Source: Ustulina deusta (taxonomy: Eukaryota; Ascomycota; Sordariomycetes; Xylariales; Xylariaceae). Taken from it: DNA of 64,000 nucleotides. This document shows positions 23,655-35,722 of the stretch, piece after piece. Made by a program: the position numbers and the translations under genes. Location: NCBI GenBank assembly GCA_023159155.1, contig JAJNNX010000035.1:248001-312000 (forward strand), given 5' to 3'. The notes under the pieces were generated by a model. The model did not search any database and was not told where the DNA came from. It saw only the letters and a list, made by a program, of their open reading frames with translations. How positions within the stretch are numbered: the first letter of the stretch is position 1; every line of letters begins with the position of its first letter.

Positions 23655-24913
23655 CTATATGTCGTCCCTTTTCTCCATGAAGCTGTGTCCTTCCAGTGCT
23701 CGTCTAAATAAGCTGGCGAACCCTGCAGTCCCTTGACAATCGCTTTCGTGCATCTTGTCCAAGGCTTTTGGCATCCACTCTTGTATTTTTTGTATCCTAT
23801 TGCTATGCTACGGAGGCAGTTAGCTTAAGATTCGGGAATGAGGTACTCGGGCCCTTCTCAACGACTTCAATGAGGGCAGAAAACAAGGCCAAAGTCCACA
23901 AAGCAACGGAGTATTATACGTACCGAAGGGTGAGTGCTCATCCACTCAGGCGGCTCTCCTTCATGCATCTTCTTCATCCGCTCCCAGAAGCCGAGGGCCT
24001 CACGTGGATCGTAGCAAGCCTCAGCCATCATCATCAGGCCAATGTAATCGGCTTCGGCCTCCTGTCGTCGGCCCATAGGACGCGAGAAAACCAAGTCAAG
24101 CATGGCATTTCCGAGCCACGTTGTTATGAGAAGCCCAATGCCGCCCGTCAAGGAGATGAGCGAGTACAGAAGGATATTGACGCCGAGCTGCGAAGACATT
24201 CGTTCGGCGACGTGTTCAGCCAGGTTGTGCGCGATCTCGTGGCCCAGCACGGCGGCCATCCCGTGCTCGTTGCGTGCGATGGGGATCAGCCCGCTGAACA
24301 CGAAAACCTTGCCGCCGGGCAGGACGAACGCGTTGGCCTTGTTAGGGTCGTCGATGACCCTGATCTCCCACTCCGAATCCTCCATGCCGCTGACGGGAAT
24401 CAAGCGGCTCATGACCTTTCTAACAAGCCTCGTCCGCCAGTCCCAGTCGTCGAGGAAGCGGCCGCCGGCGCGCTCGAGCTCCCATTCTATGCGCTTCGCC
24501 TGCGCCTCGCCCGTCGCCCTCACCTTGGCCTCGCTGTAGCAGTTGAATCGCCGCCGTCCGGACACAGGAACTGTCTGGATGTTGATATAGTAGAAGACGC
24601 CTGCCGCCGCCACCGACACTGCAATCACGAGGTGCAGACTGGGCGACCAAAGGAGCTTCGACCAGCCGTCGGCGGTTATGAGGGGCTTGGCCCGCCTAAG
24701 CTGTTCCTCTGGGTCGTGGCGTCGCGGGTCGGGCCAGGACGATCGGCGGCGTGCGGTGTGCGAGAACAGCCGCTGTGGGCGGGACGCGGGCAAGATCGGG
24801 GACCGAAGCACAGTCGTGGAAGGGGACGAAAAGATGCGAGGAGAAGACGCTCGACGAGTTGTTAACGAGCGAACGCCCGCTCGCGCTGGGGGCACCAGAC
24901 GGAGAGCGGGCAT
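23655..24913 (-). CDS. OMA1: Mitochondrial metallopeptidase Oma1 (M48 family)
   Basis: Two exons, 24913-23924 and 23807-23655, give 380 residues. The N-terminus is rich in Arg, Ser and Ala and poor in acids, as expected for a mitochondrial targeting sequence. One hydrophobic span lies at about residues 91-108. The catalytic zinc motif is HEIAH (225-229) in VLGHEIAHNLAEH, with the third ligand in EAEADYIGL. The intron falls after STHPS, and the second exon continues HSNRIQKIQEWMPKAL, the usual family ending. Oma1 is an inner-membrane stress-activated protease that acts in membrane-protein quality control. The GC-rich start region differs in base composition from the AT-richer second exon. TACCTA-type words lie in its upstream region. 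Confidence 0.94.
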
Positions 24914-25965
24914 CGTGGTCGAACTGCGCGCCGAGCTTGGTTCACGAACTGGTGGAACAGGGAACAGGGTAGAGGAGAGGGATGAGCAGAGGGTGGAATG
25001 ACAGCTGGCGTACCAAGGTAGTGGGTAGGGGTAGGTATCTTCTCTACCAGGTCCCTATGTATGTAGATAACTATGTAGACTTAGGTAGTATATGTTATTC
25101 CGCCACGATCCAGAGTATAGATGTTTGTGGAACGCGATGGGATACCAAGAATACCTTATCTACCGGTAGTAAATTGTTTCAGTGGACAGGGCGCAAGGCG
25201 GGTTACATCGGCTCGGGTGGATCTCCATTAGCCGAACCCAGGTGAATAATACAGGGAGCTATAGGTACTGATATGCCTAGAAACTAAGTAGTAGGTACTA
25301 CAGTATAAGTTCTATATTTATTCCAGGAACGGAGAATTAACCAAAGAGAGTGGGGAGTTTTTCGCCTTGTCTTTCAGCTCAGTCTGTATGTATTCTTCCC
25401 CCAAATGCCAGCTTCGAGTCTAATCATGAGCTATTCAGTTTGGTGGTGTCTGGCATACCGACAATGCAGCTCTTCTACCCCTACTATATTTGCACCGAGA
25501 CTCAATTTCTGGTTTCCATCTGATCATCGAACCCGTGGTGCTCGAGAATAGCAAGTCGACACTGCAGGACGACGTCTACGAGAGCGGATTTTAACATGGC
25601 CAGAGTGCCGAGGAGTGGTCACTATCAAGAAATTCGACCCGAGCATGCTGACCACGGAATGCGAGCCAGGTCTCCAGTCACGGTGATCGTCAAACACAGA
25701 CACATTGAACATCCAACAGCAATTGGCATAAACAGATATGTACCTAGCGACTAGATACAAGCAGGGTGGCCATCCCTTAAAATCCGAACTGCTATACACA
25801 TCGAAGGCGATATACATATACTCGGCGCAGAGAGAAAGTATTAAAAGTGGCAAACACACAAAACAAAGACCTTTGCAGATTAACCAACCAACCGTCTATC
25901 ATGTAAAACACCCGCACGCGTCATCGATCCATGTCCGGTCGTTCAGCTCAAGAGCGCGACGTGGT
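24914..25965. promoter_or_regulatory. Region between Oma1 start and cell-wall protein 3' end
   Basis: It holds the Oma1 promoter with GTAGGTA-type words at about 25031-25100 and 25262-25300. The part nearest 25966 is the presumed 3' untranslated region of the cell-wall protein. No gene is seen. Confidence 0.45.
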
Positions 25966-28671
25966 TTATAGAGCGAAAGCCAGCAGGCCAGCGACAGCCA
26001 TGAGGGCGATGCTGACGCCACTCTTCATGGCGCCGGCAGTGGCGATGGCGGTGGTGCTGGTGGTCGGGTATGACGACGCGCCGGCGTAAGTCGAGGTGGT
26101 CAGTGTGACACTGGATCCGGGGTAGCCAGCGGCGGGGCTGGTAGGGTATCCCGAGGGGTAGTCGGTGACAGGATAGTCGGTGACAGGGACTACAGTGGCG
26201 GTAACATAGACCTCGACGTCGCTGGAGCTGGGAGAAGCACCACCAACAGGGTAGCTCTCGGTAGGGTAGCTGTCAGCAGGACTCGTCTCAGAAACAGAAG
26301 AAACGTAGACGGTCGTGGGCAGCCACTCAGTCGAGGTTGTGGTAGAGGTGCCCTCAGTAGGGTAGCCACCGGCAGGGTAAGTCTCGGTTTCGGTCACAGG
26401 GCAGACAGTGGTGCTGACAGGAATGACAACAGTGGTCGTCTGACCAGGGGCCGTCTCAATGCAGGTGGTGGAGTAGATGGTCGAAGTCGTGTAAGCAGTG
26501 GGAAGAGCAGTAGTCGTGGGATACGTCTCGGTCTCGGTCACCGGGCAAACAGTGGTGCTGATGGGGATAACCACAGTGGTGGTCTCACCAGGGGCAGTCT
26601 CAATGCAGGTAGTAGAGTAGATGGTCGAAGTCGTGTACGAGACAGGAGCAGTGGTAACAGGGTAGCTGCCTTCGCTGGAGCTGGGATATCCGGTAGGGTA
26701 ACCACCAGCACCAGAAGTGGTGCTAGTCGCGGGAGAGCTGCCCTCGCTGCTGCTAACAGAGGATCCGCCAGTAGGATAAGAACCACCCGGTGTGCTGCTA
26801 GTCGCAGGACCAGTGCTCTCGCTAGAGTAGGTAGCAGAGCCGGTAGGGTAAGGAGTACCAGGGGCGCTGCTGCTGGAGCTGGCACCAGGAGTGCTGCTGG
26901 TCGCAGGGCTGGTGCTCTCACTGGAAGAAACCGCACTGCTGCTGGGGATGGGGTAGCTAGAATAGACAGCGCTGCTGCTAGGCACGGGGTAGCTAGCGTA
27001 GGTAGAGGAGGGCGTACCAGGAACACTGCTGCTGGAGCCAGGAGTGCTGCTAGTGGCAACAGGAGTGCTGCTAGTAGCTGGGCCAGTGCTCTCGCTGGAA
27101 TAAACACCACTGCTGCTGGGGACGGGGGAGCTGGAATAGACACCACTGCTGGTAGGGACCGGGGAGCTAGAAGCAGGCGAGCTGTAGGTGCCAGCAGGAG
27201 TGCTGTAGGTACCGACAGGAGTACTGTACGTGCCGGCAGGAGTGCTGTAGGTACCAGCGGGAGTGCTGTAGGTAGCTGGGCCAGTGCTCTCGCTCGAATA
27301 GACGCCGCTGCTGCTGGGGACAGGGGAGCTGGAATAGATTCCGCTGCTGGTAGGGACCGGATAGCTGGAAGCAGGAGAGCTGTAGGTGCCAGCAGGAGTG
27401 CTGTAGGTGCCAGCAGGAGTGCTGTAGGTGGCTGGGCCAGTGCTCTCACTGGAATAAACACCGCTGCTGCTAGGGACAGGCGAGCTGGAATAGATTCCGC
27501 TGCTGCTGGGGACCGGGTAGCTGGAGTACACACCGCTGCTAGTAGGGACAGGGAAACTAGAAGCAGGAGAGCTGTAGGTACCAGCAGGAGTACTGTAGGT
27601 AGCTGGGCCAGTGCTCTCGCTCGAATAAACACCGCTGCTGCTGGGGACGGGCGAGCTGGAATAGATTCCGCTGCTGCTGGGGACCGGATAGCTGGAGTAT
27701 ACACCGCTGCTGCTGGGAACCGGATAGCTGGAGTATACACCGCTGCTGCTCGGAACCGGGTAGCTGGAATACACACCACTGCTGCTGGGAACCGGGAAGC
27801 TGGAGTATACACCGCTGCTGCTGGGAACCGGGAAGCTGGAGTATATTCCGCTGCTGCTCGGGACCGGGTGACTGGAGTATACACCACTGCTGCTCGGGAC
27901 AGGGTAGCTGTAGGTGCCAGCAGGAGTGCTATAGGTGCCAGCGGGAGTGCTATAGGTACCGGCAGGAGTGCTATACGTGCCAGCAGGAGTGCTGTACGTC
28001 CCGGCAGGAGTACTGTAGGTACCGGCGGGAGTGCTGTAGGTACCGGCCGGGGTACTGTACGTCCCGGCGGGAGTGCTATACGTGCCAGCAGGAGTGCTAT
28101 ACGTGCCAGCAGGAGTGCTGTGGGTACCAGCAGGAGTGCTGTACGTCCCGGCAGGAGTGCTGTAAGTGCCAGCAGGAGTGCTGTACGTCCCGGCAGGAGT
28201 ACTGTAGGTACCGGCCGGAGTGCTGTATGTACCGGCCGGAGTGCTATAGGTACCGGCAGGAGTGCTGTAGGTACCGGCCGGAGTGCTATACGTCCCGGCC
28301 GGGGTACTGGAGCTACCAGCGGGAGTACTGTAGGTACCGGCAGGAGTACTGGAGCTACCAGCCGGAGTACTGTACGTGCCAGCAGGAGTACTATATGTCG
28401 CAGCCGGAGTGCTGCTCGCTGGAGTGCTGTAGGTGGCAGCCGGGGTGCTGCTCGCCGGAGTGCTGCTTGCCGGTGTGCTATAAGTGGCAGCTGGACCGCT
28501 GCTGCTAGCAGGAACACTCTCGCCGATGCCACGGACGACCGGGAATCCGTAGATGGGATTGTTGTTAGCAGATCTCTCGTGGAAACGATGACGGCCGAAG
28601 TGGTTGGCATTGGCTGAGGCCGCAAAGAGGGCCGCGGCCGCGCCGACGGTTTGAATAAGCGAAGGGGCCAT
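25966..28671 (-). CDS. Repeat-rich, Ser/Thr/Pro GPI-anchored cell-wall protein
   Basis: A single exon gives 901 residues. An N-terminal signal peptide (MAPSLIQTVGAAAALFAASANA) is followed by HFGRHRFHERS, a possible basic processing site. Residues about 60-255 are a heptad array of S-T-P-A-G-T-Y. After it come 12-residue repeats PVPSSSGVYSSY and mixed Ser-rich repeats with a recurrent SSESTGPAT spacer. A Thr-rich region carries a duplicated module TTSTIYSTTCIETAPG...VIPISTTVCPV with two Cys each, as in fungal wall proteins. The C-terminus is a small-residue site plus hydrophobic tail (AGAMKSGVSIALMAVAGLLAFAL region), fitting a GPI-anchor signal. It should be heavily O-mannosylated and exposed at the wall. 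An adhesin or spacer role is inference. The array length may vary by replication slippage. Confidence 0.9.
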   Translation of the reverse strand: MAPSLIQTVGAAAALFAASANANHFGRHRFHERSANNNPIYGFPVVRGIGESVPASSSGPAATYSTPASSTPASSTPAATYSTPASSTPAATYSTPAGTYSTPAGSSSTPAGTYSTPAGSSSTPAGTYSTPAGTYSTPAGTYSTPAGTYSTPAGTYSTPAGTYSTPAGTYSTPAGTYSTPAGTHSTPAGTYSTPAGTYSTPAGTYSTPAGTYSTPAGTYSTPAGTYSTPAGTYSTPAGTYSTPAGTYSTPAGTYSYPVPSSSGVYSSHPVPSSSGIYSSFPVPSSSGVYSSFPVPSSSGVYSSYPVPSSSGVYSSYPVPSSSGVYSSYPVPSSSGIYSSSPVPSSSGVYSSESTGPATYSTPAGTYSSPASSFPVPTSSGVYSSYPVPSSSGIYSSSPVPSSSGVYSSESTGPATYSTPAGTYSTPAGTYSSPASSYPVPTSSGIYSSSPVPSSSGVYSSESTGPATYSTPAGTYSTPAGTYSTPVGTYSTPAGTYSSPASSSPVPTSSGVYSSSPVPSSSGVYSSESTGPATSSTPVATSSTPGSSSSVPGTPSSTYASYPVPSSSAVYSSYPIPSSSAVSSSESTSPATSSTPGASSSSSAPGTPYPTGSATYSSESTGPATSSTPGGSYPTGGSSVSSSEGSSPATSTTSGAGGYPTGYPSSSEGSYPVTTAPVSYTTSTIYSTTCIETAPGETTTVVIPISTTVCPVTETETYPTTTALPTAYTTSTIYSTTCIETAPGQTTTVVIPVSTTVCPVTETETYPAGGYPTEGTSTTTSTEWLPTTVYVSSVSETSPADSYPTESYPVGGASPSSSDVEVYVTATVVPVTDYPVTDYPSGYPTSPAAGYPGSSVTLTTSTYAGASSYPTTSTTAIATAGAMKSGVSIALMAVAGLLAFAL
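27613..27906 (-). repeat. 36-bp tandem repeat (12-residue PVPSSSGVYSSY units)
   Basis: About eight units encode P-V-P-S-S-S-G-V/I-Y-S-S-X, with the last residue varying among Y, F, H and S. The DNA units differ mostly at third positions, so the array is not freshly amplified throughout. Confidence 0.85.
27908..28400 (-). repeat. 21-bp tandem repeat (7-residue STPAGTY units)
   Basis: About twenty near-identical 21-bp units encode S-T-P-A-G-T-Y, with occasional variants (GTH, GSS). Many units differ only at silent sites (GCC/GCA/GCG, GGT/GGC/GGG), which suggests selection on the peptide. Confidence 0.9.
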
Positions 28672-31600
28672 TGTTCGTTATTAGATTATATAATATGGTA
28701 ACGAGTGACTATGGTTCTGATAATGAGTGGATGACGTGAAAAGACGTCGGCGAGCAGGTCTCTTGCTCGGGCTTGACCTTGGACGACAGGAACAGCGTAA
28801 AAAGAAGAAAGGGTCCATTCTGAGGCTCGTGGAGGGCGGTCCTGCTTATTAAATAAGAACTCCCTCCTTTATCGATGCTCGCATAGTCAGTCGCCATAGA
28901 TATCATCTCCCATCCTCGACACAACCTGACTATACTGGATACATCTCCACCATCCTGCTTCGGTGCTAATGCGCACCGATGCCCACCCGACTACAGAGGC
29001 GGACTGGACCTAAAGGCCTGCTAATGCCGCGCCATGGCTGCCTGGACGTTTTCGCGCATAGTGGCTGAATTACGAGGCTGACCAGCGGCTTCACAATTGG
29101 ATCGAACTTGGTGCTGCCCCGTTTCATTGCTCAACCCTAGTGCAGATGGCTGCAGCTAGGACGAGCCAGTCGGGTGGGGACTGTAAACGGCTCCACGAAG
29201 ATAACATCGGGTCTTTGTGACTGTCCAGCAGTACGACCATCTTGGCAGGTTCTTCGTCGTCGTGGCAGGGGTTACCCCAGTCGGACAGGCGACCAGCCAG
29301 GCAAGATCCGTGGAAAAGGGGCGCAGGAGATGAGCAGCTTTCCTGTAATAGGGAATGATCTGCCGGCCCTTGGCAACGAAAAAACTTGCTGCAGGGCAGC
29401 CGGTGAGCACAGCGAAAACAAAACGAGTGTTCGTTGATAGCAAACGGCTAGAGGACAGTGTGGTTCTCGAGTAGTTTTACTCGTGCCGTAAAAGACATAA
29501 ACGAAATGGCTACAGAGGCAATACATAGGAGAGGAAGAGAGAGCGCGAGACAGAGCGCGAGAGAGAGAGCGAGAGATGGTGCTATCACTGCTGGGAAAAG
29601 CACATCCACATGCACGCAATACATGATACATGATACATGATATTTCTGAAAAGTCAACTCGACGCGAGTCGCCTCGGTGTTTCCCAGCCCTTTGCCTGTC
29701 AACTGGCTGAATGACCCCGCCACATCACCTCATACAATGCGACTCAGTAGCGTAGTATACACAACGTGTTGGTTCTATCCCAAACGCACCGAGGCGTCCA
29801 GCTCACACCTATACTATATCTAGTACAGATTAAGGCCAACACTAATGCAGGTACAAGAGTAATGAGCTTACCTCCCCTGGCTAGACAAGACTGTCCGTCG
29901 AGATAGGTCCTCAGCTTGTCATTTCGGACCTGACGCCATACGCCGCCAACAGACCTCCTTCCGAGAAACAAAATAAAAAGCCAGGAAAAAAAATAAAAAA
30001 CAGCCTACACTACTATAGTGTGCAGTAGGCTCTCTTACTCATCATCAGGAGTCAGAACGCACAATGTGCGGTGTCCTAATCTCACTAGCCTTTATTGGAC
30101 ACCAGCGTATCGTAGTGTATCGAGACGACTCGTCTGCACATCGGCCTGTCTTCAAAGAGCGCCTAGTGCAATATCTAAAGATATCTTCTTGATGACATGC
30201 TGAGGCATTACTCCTCTTTTCGAAGCTATTTCGTTAGTGGGGGTGTCAACGTAGATCTCAAGGCTGGACTATATACTCGAAATGGCAATGATCAGAGAAT
30301 GTTCGTGAATCCGGACGGTACCCACACTGTGTTTTTTGTTCACCAGCACCAATCAAACCCCCGCATGTCATCTGAGTCGGTCAGGAGAATATGTCGTTAT
30401 CCAATGAGAATCTCCGACATAACCCATCGAGAACGCAAAAACGCTCCTCTTCGTGTGGTCGCTCATGCCCACGTTGTGGGAATATGGGCCAGACAGGGCT
30501 GAAGTCTACCCTGAAGCAGAATCTAGAACGCGGCGTATTTGACGCGTAGTCCTCCCTCTGTAACACCTTTTTTAATAATAATAATATAATAATATAATAA
30601 AAATAAAATTCTGCCGTAAGGATCGCTGACCGCATTTCCATATTCCTAGGCAGATATAGGCGAGTAGGCACAGTGCAACGTAATGAAGTTTACATTCAAT
30701 GCATACAACTCTTAGAGACCTGGGTAAGCTGGCTATTTCCAGAATCCTAGTAAGTCCTAGATATGCCGAGCTAAACCCCGTCACTTTCGAACTAGTGTAC
30801 CGATTGGCAGTAGTGTCTACGATCATCTCAAATTCCGATGACTTCAAAATTTTTTTAAAATAATAAAATAAAAAATAAAATACCATTTAGTTTTCTCATC
30901 TTGAGTTAGGCCCCTCGCACAACGCCTACCTATTTAGTGGTGTGGCTGGAAGCTGTCCAGAATGTATGCATACACATAATGTAGGCATGGCGGTCTATGC
31001 TTTGCTAAACGTGAACCGTTGGGAGGTAACCAGCCTTCGGGCAGGGATATCTCGGCCAACACAAGAGGCTATCAACAATGCATAACCTGATCTTTTAGTT
31101 TCAAACTCCTCATGATGATACTCTGTATGTTCTGGGCAGATTTCAGGGCATATCGAGCGCGATCGAGATGATGCCAGTGGCAACCGGGCAGCAATATCCG
31201 TATAGGAATCGAGCGCAGCTGACCATGGCATGCATACTTATCAGCCAACATACCCGTATCATTCCACAGCCAGTGCAAGTCCCCGCTCACCCTCTTGTCC
31301 ACACATGGTGTAGGTATAATATCTGATGTGAGCATACAACCGAAGTATCCGAGAAACAGCTTACAGTAAACAAGCTTTTCACATACTAGAAGAGACTCAG
31401 AGCCTCATCAGTATCAAACTAACTGGGGACGGATCATTTGTCCTGGGAGTTCGACTGAGACTAACATGCTAGAAGCAAAATTGAGCACTTGGTTCGAAGG
31501 GGTCTGCTGACTCATTGTGACGGTGCACCCTTAAAACAACCTACCTAGGGCGAAATATTACGAATTGCAGACATCTTTGTCAAACAGGTCTGGCGTGCTA

Positions 31601-32465
31601 TACTGTAGTCTTTTTGTAAGCTACGGAGAACTTTCGCCCTAATGGCCCCCCAGTCCTCTGTTATATCACGATCTGTGTAATAGCAACTCGGGATATAGCC
31701 ACCAAGGGCACCACTCTCTAACTCGGCCAACATCCTATCCTATTATTATTCTATGTGCTGCCCCGTATCTTCGTTTTGTGTGCTGTCCTTACTAGACTTG
31801 TCCCTTCCGCGATTGCGCTTGGGTGGTGGGCAATGGCGTTTCTTCAGGAGGTATTGAAATTTTCGTAGTATTCTCCCATATTCACAGTTGTAAAAAGTGC
31901 TGTCGGTCGTAATCAACTTATGCAGCCTCTCTACCCGATGCTTAGAGCGTTCTACGTTCTTATTAATCCATACCTTGCAAGCTTCGCACCTCCAGAACTT
32001 TGATTTGAACCTGGTATGATAGCTGCTTTGAAGATAAGTTTTTAGTACCGCCGAGCAAAGATTAAGCAGTGTTAAGCCACAGCAGCAAATCCATTCTGAA
32101 GCATGCACATCAAGGATATGCCTTGGGACCTGAGCAACTTCTCTTTTAATTGTATGACCGCAGGGATATTCTAAAAACAGGGCTGCAAGACTGGAAAACG
32201 GACAGAATTGCTACAAGTGTGTCACCAAATTACATTAGAATTCAAATTACTTCCCCCCCCCTTCTTCTTTGGGGTTCGAATATTAACCAGAACTTCTGTT
32301 GAAACATTTCTATGCCAAGCTATCCGCATGTTTTTTTCTTTCTTCTTCTTGGATAGCTATTCTTGGTGGACATTGCTGTTTTTATATACCAGCAAGGTAT
32401 TTTACTTGCTGTCTAATGCTAGCTCACGATATTAACAGTAATTAGTAGTCGTGCTGCGGATATGC
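28672..32465. other. Gene-poor region upstream of the cell-wall gene (3.8 kb)
   Basis: It contains the cell-wall gene promoter, a GA-rich tract at about 29525-29580, an ATACATG triplication at about 29620-29643, and TAA/AAT low-complexity runs at 30568-30610 and 30849-30883. A zinc-finger-like frame without an ATG lies at 31746-32108 (minus). No gene is confidently supported. Confidence 0.45.
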
Positions 32466-32662
32466 TGTCAGGGATATATATCACACCTACCCCTATGGGA
32501 GTGGATATATCAGTATTCTGTATGTATATTGGTGTTGACCCCCGAGATATTTGAGAAGGTTCAGTAATCAATTGACCACTCTATTGAGCCCTAACTACTA
32601 CCTACCTGCTTCCTGACTGCAGATAGGACTCTCTATTCACTCTGGCCACCTGTTACCTGACA
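32466..32662 (+). mobile_element. Solo LTR, copy 1 (197 bp)
   Basis: The segment starts TGTCAGG and ends CCTGACA, perfect 7-bp inverted termini of LTR type (TG...CA). It is flanked by a perfect 5-bp target duplication, TATGC at 32461-32465 and 32663-32667. A homologous inverted copy lies at 59151-59384. No retrotransposon coding sequence adjoins it, so it is a solo LTR left by LTR-LTR recombination. It lacks about 37 bp present in the other copy. Confidence 0.9.
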
Positions 32663-32667
32663 TATGC

Positions 32668-35600
32668 TTTGCGATGCTCTCTGGTCTTGAATTGGTCTTC
32701 CAAGCTGGTCTTTCTCACGTCACTAGGAACAAGCGTCGAGTCGTAATAGCAGTGAAAAGGCCCAGTGGCATCCACAGCCCTCTTTTCTGGACTCTGATTA
32801 GCCAAGCCCGTCTGTATGACATAGCTTGAGACGGAGTGGCCGCTGGTATCACAGCAATCGAGCCCGCTTCCTCGAGCCTGGTATAAGGCGGATAAAATAA
32901 ATCAAGTTCGCGGTTCGATAGGTCGTTAGTAAGTCTACAAAGAAGCTTTTATAACATGCGTTGCTGCATCTTGTTAATGTCAGCTCTGTGGTTTTTATTA
33001 ACCAATGTACTTCTAACGGAAAAAGCAGGGAAAAGTACGTTAAAGCAGTAGCTTCTAAGGGGTAGAACTGCCTTTTCCTATAGCGAAGCCAACAGAACTT
33101 CAATCTCACACAGCTACCCAATAATATCATTATATTTAAAATAATTAAGCATGTTATAGAGTAGCAAAGTATCAACGCCACTCCTACTCTACCTGATAAA
33201 GTTCGTATTAATATCAACAACTCTGCTAAGCTTTATTACTAATTGTTAGATTGTCTAAAATCTCTTTTTTTATTCGCCTCAATATTAATATTTTAATTGC
33301 AATGTTCGTGTAACAATCAAAAATCTTCGGCTAGTTTATCCACGCATAAATTAACTTACGCCCGAAAAAGCTATGAATAGTAATTTCGAATATTTGAGAT
33401 CAATGTGTACTAATAAAGTTTAGCCTAATGATAGGAGTTGGATTCCTTGAAGTGACGCAGCTCTTCTTAATATGCTATATCTTTTCCAAAGCGGATACAT
33501 ACAAACAACGAAGACCTAACAGGACTGGTAGAGTGTTTTAACGGTTTGCTTCTTTATTTTTGCGTCTAGCGGTGTTGTACGGAAGGTCTACGCGAAGGTC
33601 GCACGCGTGTGGACGCGCTGAGAAGCTGTGGAACGAAGGTCTCGGTGATAATCTCCGCGTGTCTCGGTGAGGCTATTCAGCCCTCGCTAATCTCAGACCT
33701 ATTCGCGGCTATCGGAGGTTAGCAAGCCCCGATGAAGTTGTATATCTAGACCAAGGTCAGCCTGCCATACAAAGGGCTTCCGAATGGGCCATATGGACCT
33801 TGGAGACCTTAGTAGATTATTGCAATATTGAGACAAATCTCCAAGCCCTTATCTAAGCCCTTGTTATAAGCGGCAAGAAAATAAACCGAGCAGATAGCAG
33901 ACCTTAACAGAAATCGGGGGTGTAGGCAACCGGGAATCTGGCATAGTGGTCTGGCAGACATGGCACAAATTCAGTAATGCCTAGCACTCGTCACATTGCG
34001 ACGAAAATGAAGCGCCTCGTTTGTTGTCATACGTAGCTTGATAGTATTCAAATCGACCTTATTCTGCTTAGGATAAGACTCGAAAACATAATCCTTAAAG
34101 GCCATAGCGGATGGACCGATGCATCGACTTATATAGCTTTGACCAGAACTAGGTGCTACAGGGAAATTGCCCGCAGCAATAGTTATTAAGAAAGCTCGAT
34201 CATGTATTGGGCACTACAAACGGATCATCATCCTGTCATATTGGTACAATTCGCCCAGAGGTTTCTGAATCTTTCCTAAGCTCTGTTTGGCATATAATAC
34301 AAGCGAAGACTATCCAACACCAATTAGCATTCAACTCATCAACAGAACGGACATATTGTTCGACCATACCGCAAGTATGTGTTCCATGAAATTATCAATA
34401 GCTGTATCGTTTTCTGTGTCTCTGATCACCCTAAGCAAAACAATTTGCTGAAAACTACCGAGCTCACTATTGGAATCTCTTCCATGGGGTGTCCTCTTCC
34501 TCATTCTAAACATCGCTATTGGACTCACCATCAATAGAAGTAGAGAATATAGTACAACTTGGATCATAGTTGTATTCATTTCGATGCTTGCGTACTGCAT
34601 TGTTTTTAACACCTGACCAACTACAGCCCGCAACGGTATAATTTTTGGTCACACAGACACTGCTGTGATGCTGGCGAAGGTTTTCCCTTGAACGGAGCAG
34701 CGCCCCGCAGCCTTCAATCTCACAGCGTTGTAAAGTCTCTGGGTGACTGGAAGCGTGTCGTGAAAATTGGCTTGGTTCAGATTCGTGAATACTGAAAAAA
34801 CACACCCGGAACGGACATATGACCTTTCTAGCAGATAGTATCTGTTCTACTACCGTTGTCTGACTGTAGATGAGGCTTGTGTATCGATTATCTGGCGCTA
34901 CTGCCTGCTGTGTGTTGCACCCGCTTGTATGAAAGAGCGTGTATGGCAGTGGTGTGTTTGGCGAGGACGTAATCGATCAGGCCCCCCGCAACAATGGCAC
35001 CCCCGACCCAAGCACTGTCAGGTATGGCGAGTGAGTATTGTGGCATCTCCATTATCTATTTATCTATATGACCACTGACATGGCCCTTCAGGTCATCTGG
35101 GCAAGTGAATTGGCTAGGGTATTGATGCCACTCCGAATAAAAGCACCTGAGTAATCCTTTCGGGTGCGAGCGTGAGCGTAACCTCTGTGATCGAGGCTGG
35201 ATTTAAGGTCTCTATACCTACATCCAAACCCAAGATATTAGTGTTGAATAAGAACATTGTGGGATAGAATGGGGCTGCGGCCAGCTTCTTCCACTGAATC
35301 CACCCAGTTTCTTAACACACCCGTTGATTAGCTAGAACTAACATGGACCACAACCTGAGGTAATAGGTCCAATTTAGTAGACTAAAAATGTGTATTTAGT
35401 GCCTATAATGTTCAAGTTGCCTTGAGGGCCTTTATCTGATGCTTATCTGCCTTATCTGCACTGTCCTTCTTACTTTCCAGTATGGAGGTATCTAGGTAAG
35501 AAAAAGAGAGATTTGATTGGCCAATCCTGAATTGCGCTTTGCCAGTCACGTGGGGATAAGCGACAAGCATTGTACTCGGTATCTACCTGCCTCTACTGAG

Positions 35601-35722
35601 TGGGGACTCCGCACAAAAATAAATCTTGCCTTCAAGTTACCCAGCACTCTGTTCGCATCTCCTCCATCTACTTTCTCTCCTCCCAAAGCACACGTCTACG
35701 CAACCGAGACAGAACCATCGCA
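32668..35722. other. AT-rich gene-poor region (3 kb)
   Basis: Most of it is AT-rich with no supported gene. A GC-richer block at about 33570-33720 stands out. A short minus-strand frame at 34506-34805 reads like a decayed C2H2 zinc-finger piece. CTAGGTA words lie at about 35487-35500, upstream of the uL23 gene. Confidence 0.45.
34506..34805 (-). pseudogene. C2H2 zinc-finger-like fragment
   Basis: The translation contains RCEIEGCGALLRSRENLRQH and a second unit VAGCSWSGVKNNAVRKH. Both resemble C2H2 fingers in spacing, but the second lacks its first Cys and the frame has no ATG at its start. It is likely a remnant. Confidence 0.35.

Noticed and set aside
27868..28617. A 249-codon plus-strand frame opposite the cell-wall gene
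   Set aside because: It is the antisense of the repeat array and shows only Gly/Arg/Ser/Ala repeats.
26538..28625. A 695-codon open frame on the minus strand overlapping the cell-wall gene
   Set aside because: It is an alternate frame of the same tandem repeats, with Arg/Ala/Leu/Pro-rich low-complexity translation and no signal or domain. Openness follows from the repeat unit lengths.
31746..32108. Minus-strand frame with FWRCEACKVWINKN, zinc-finger-like
   Set aside because: It has no ATG at its start and no complete finger spacing, and lies in AT-rich repeat-like DNA.
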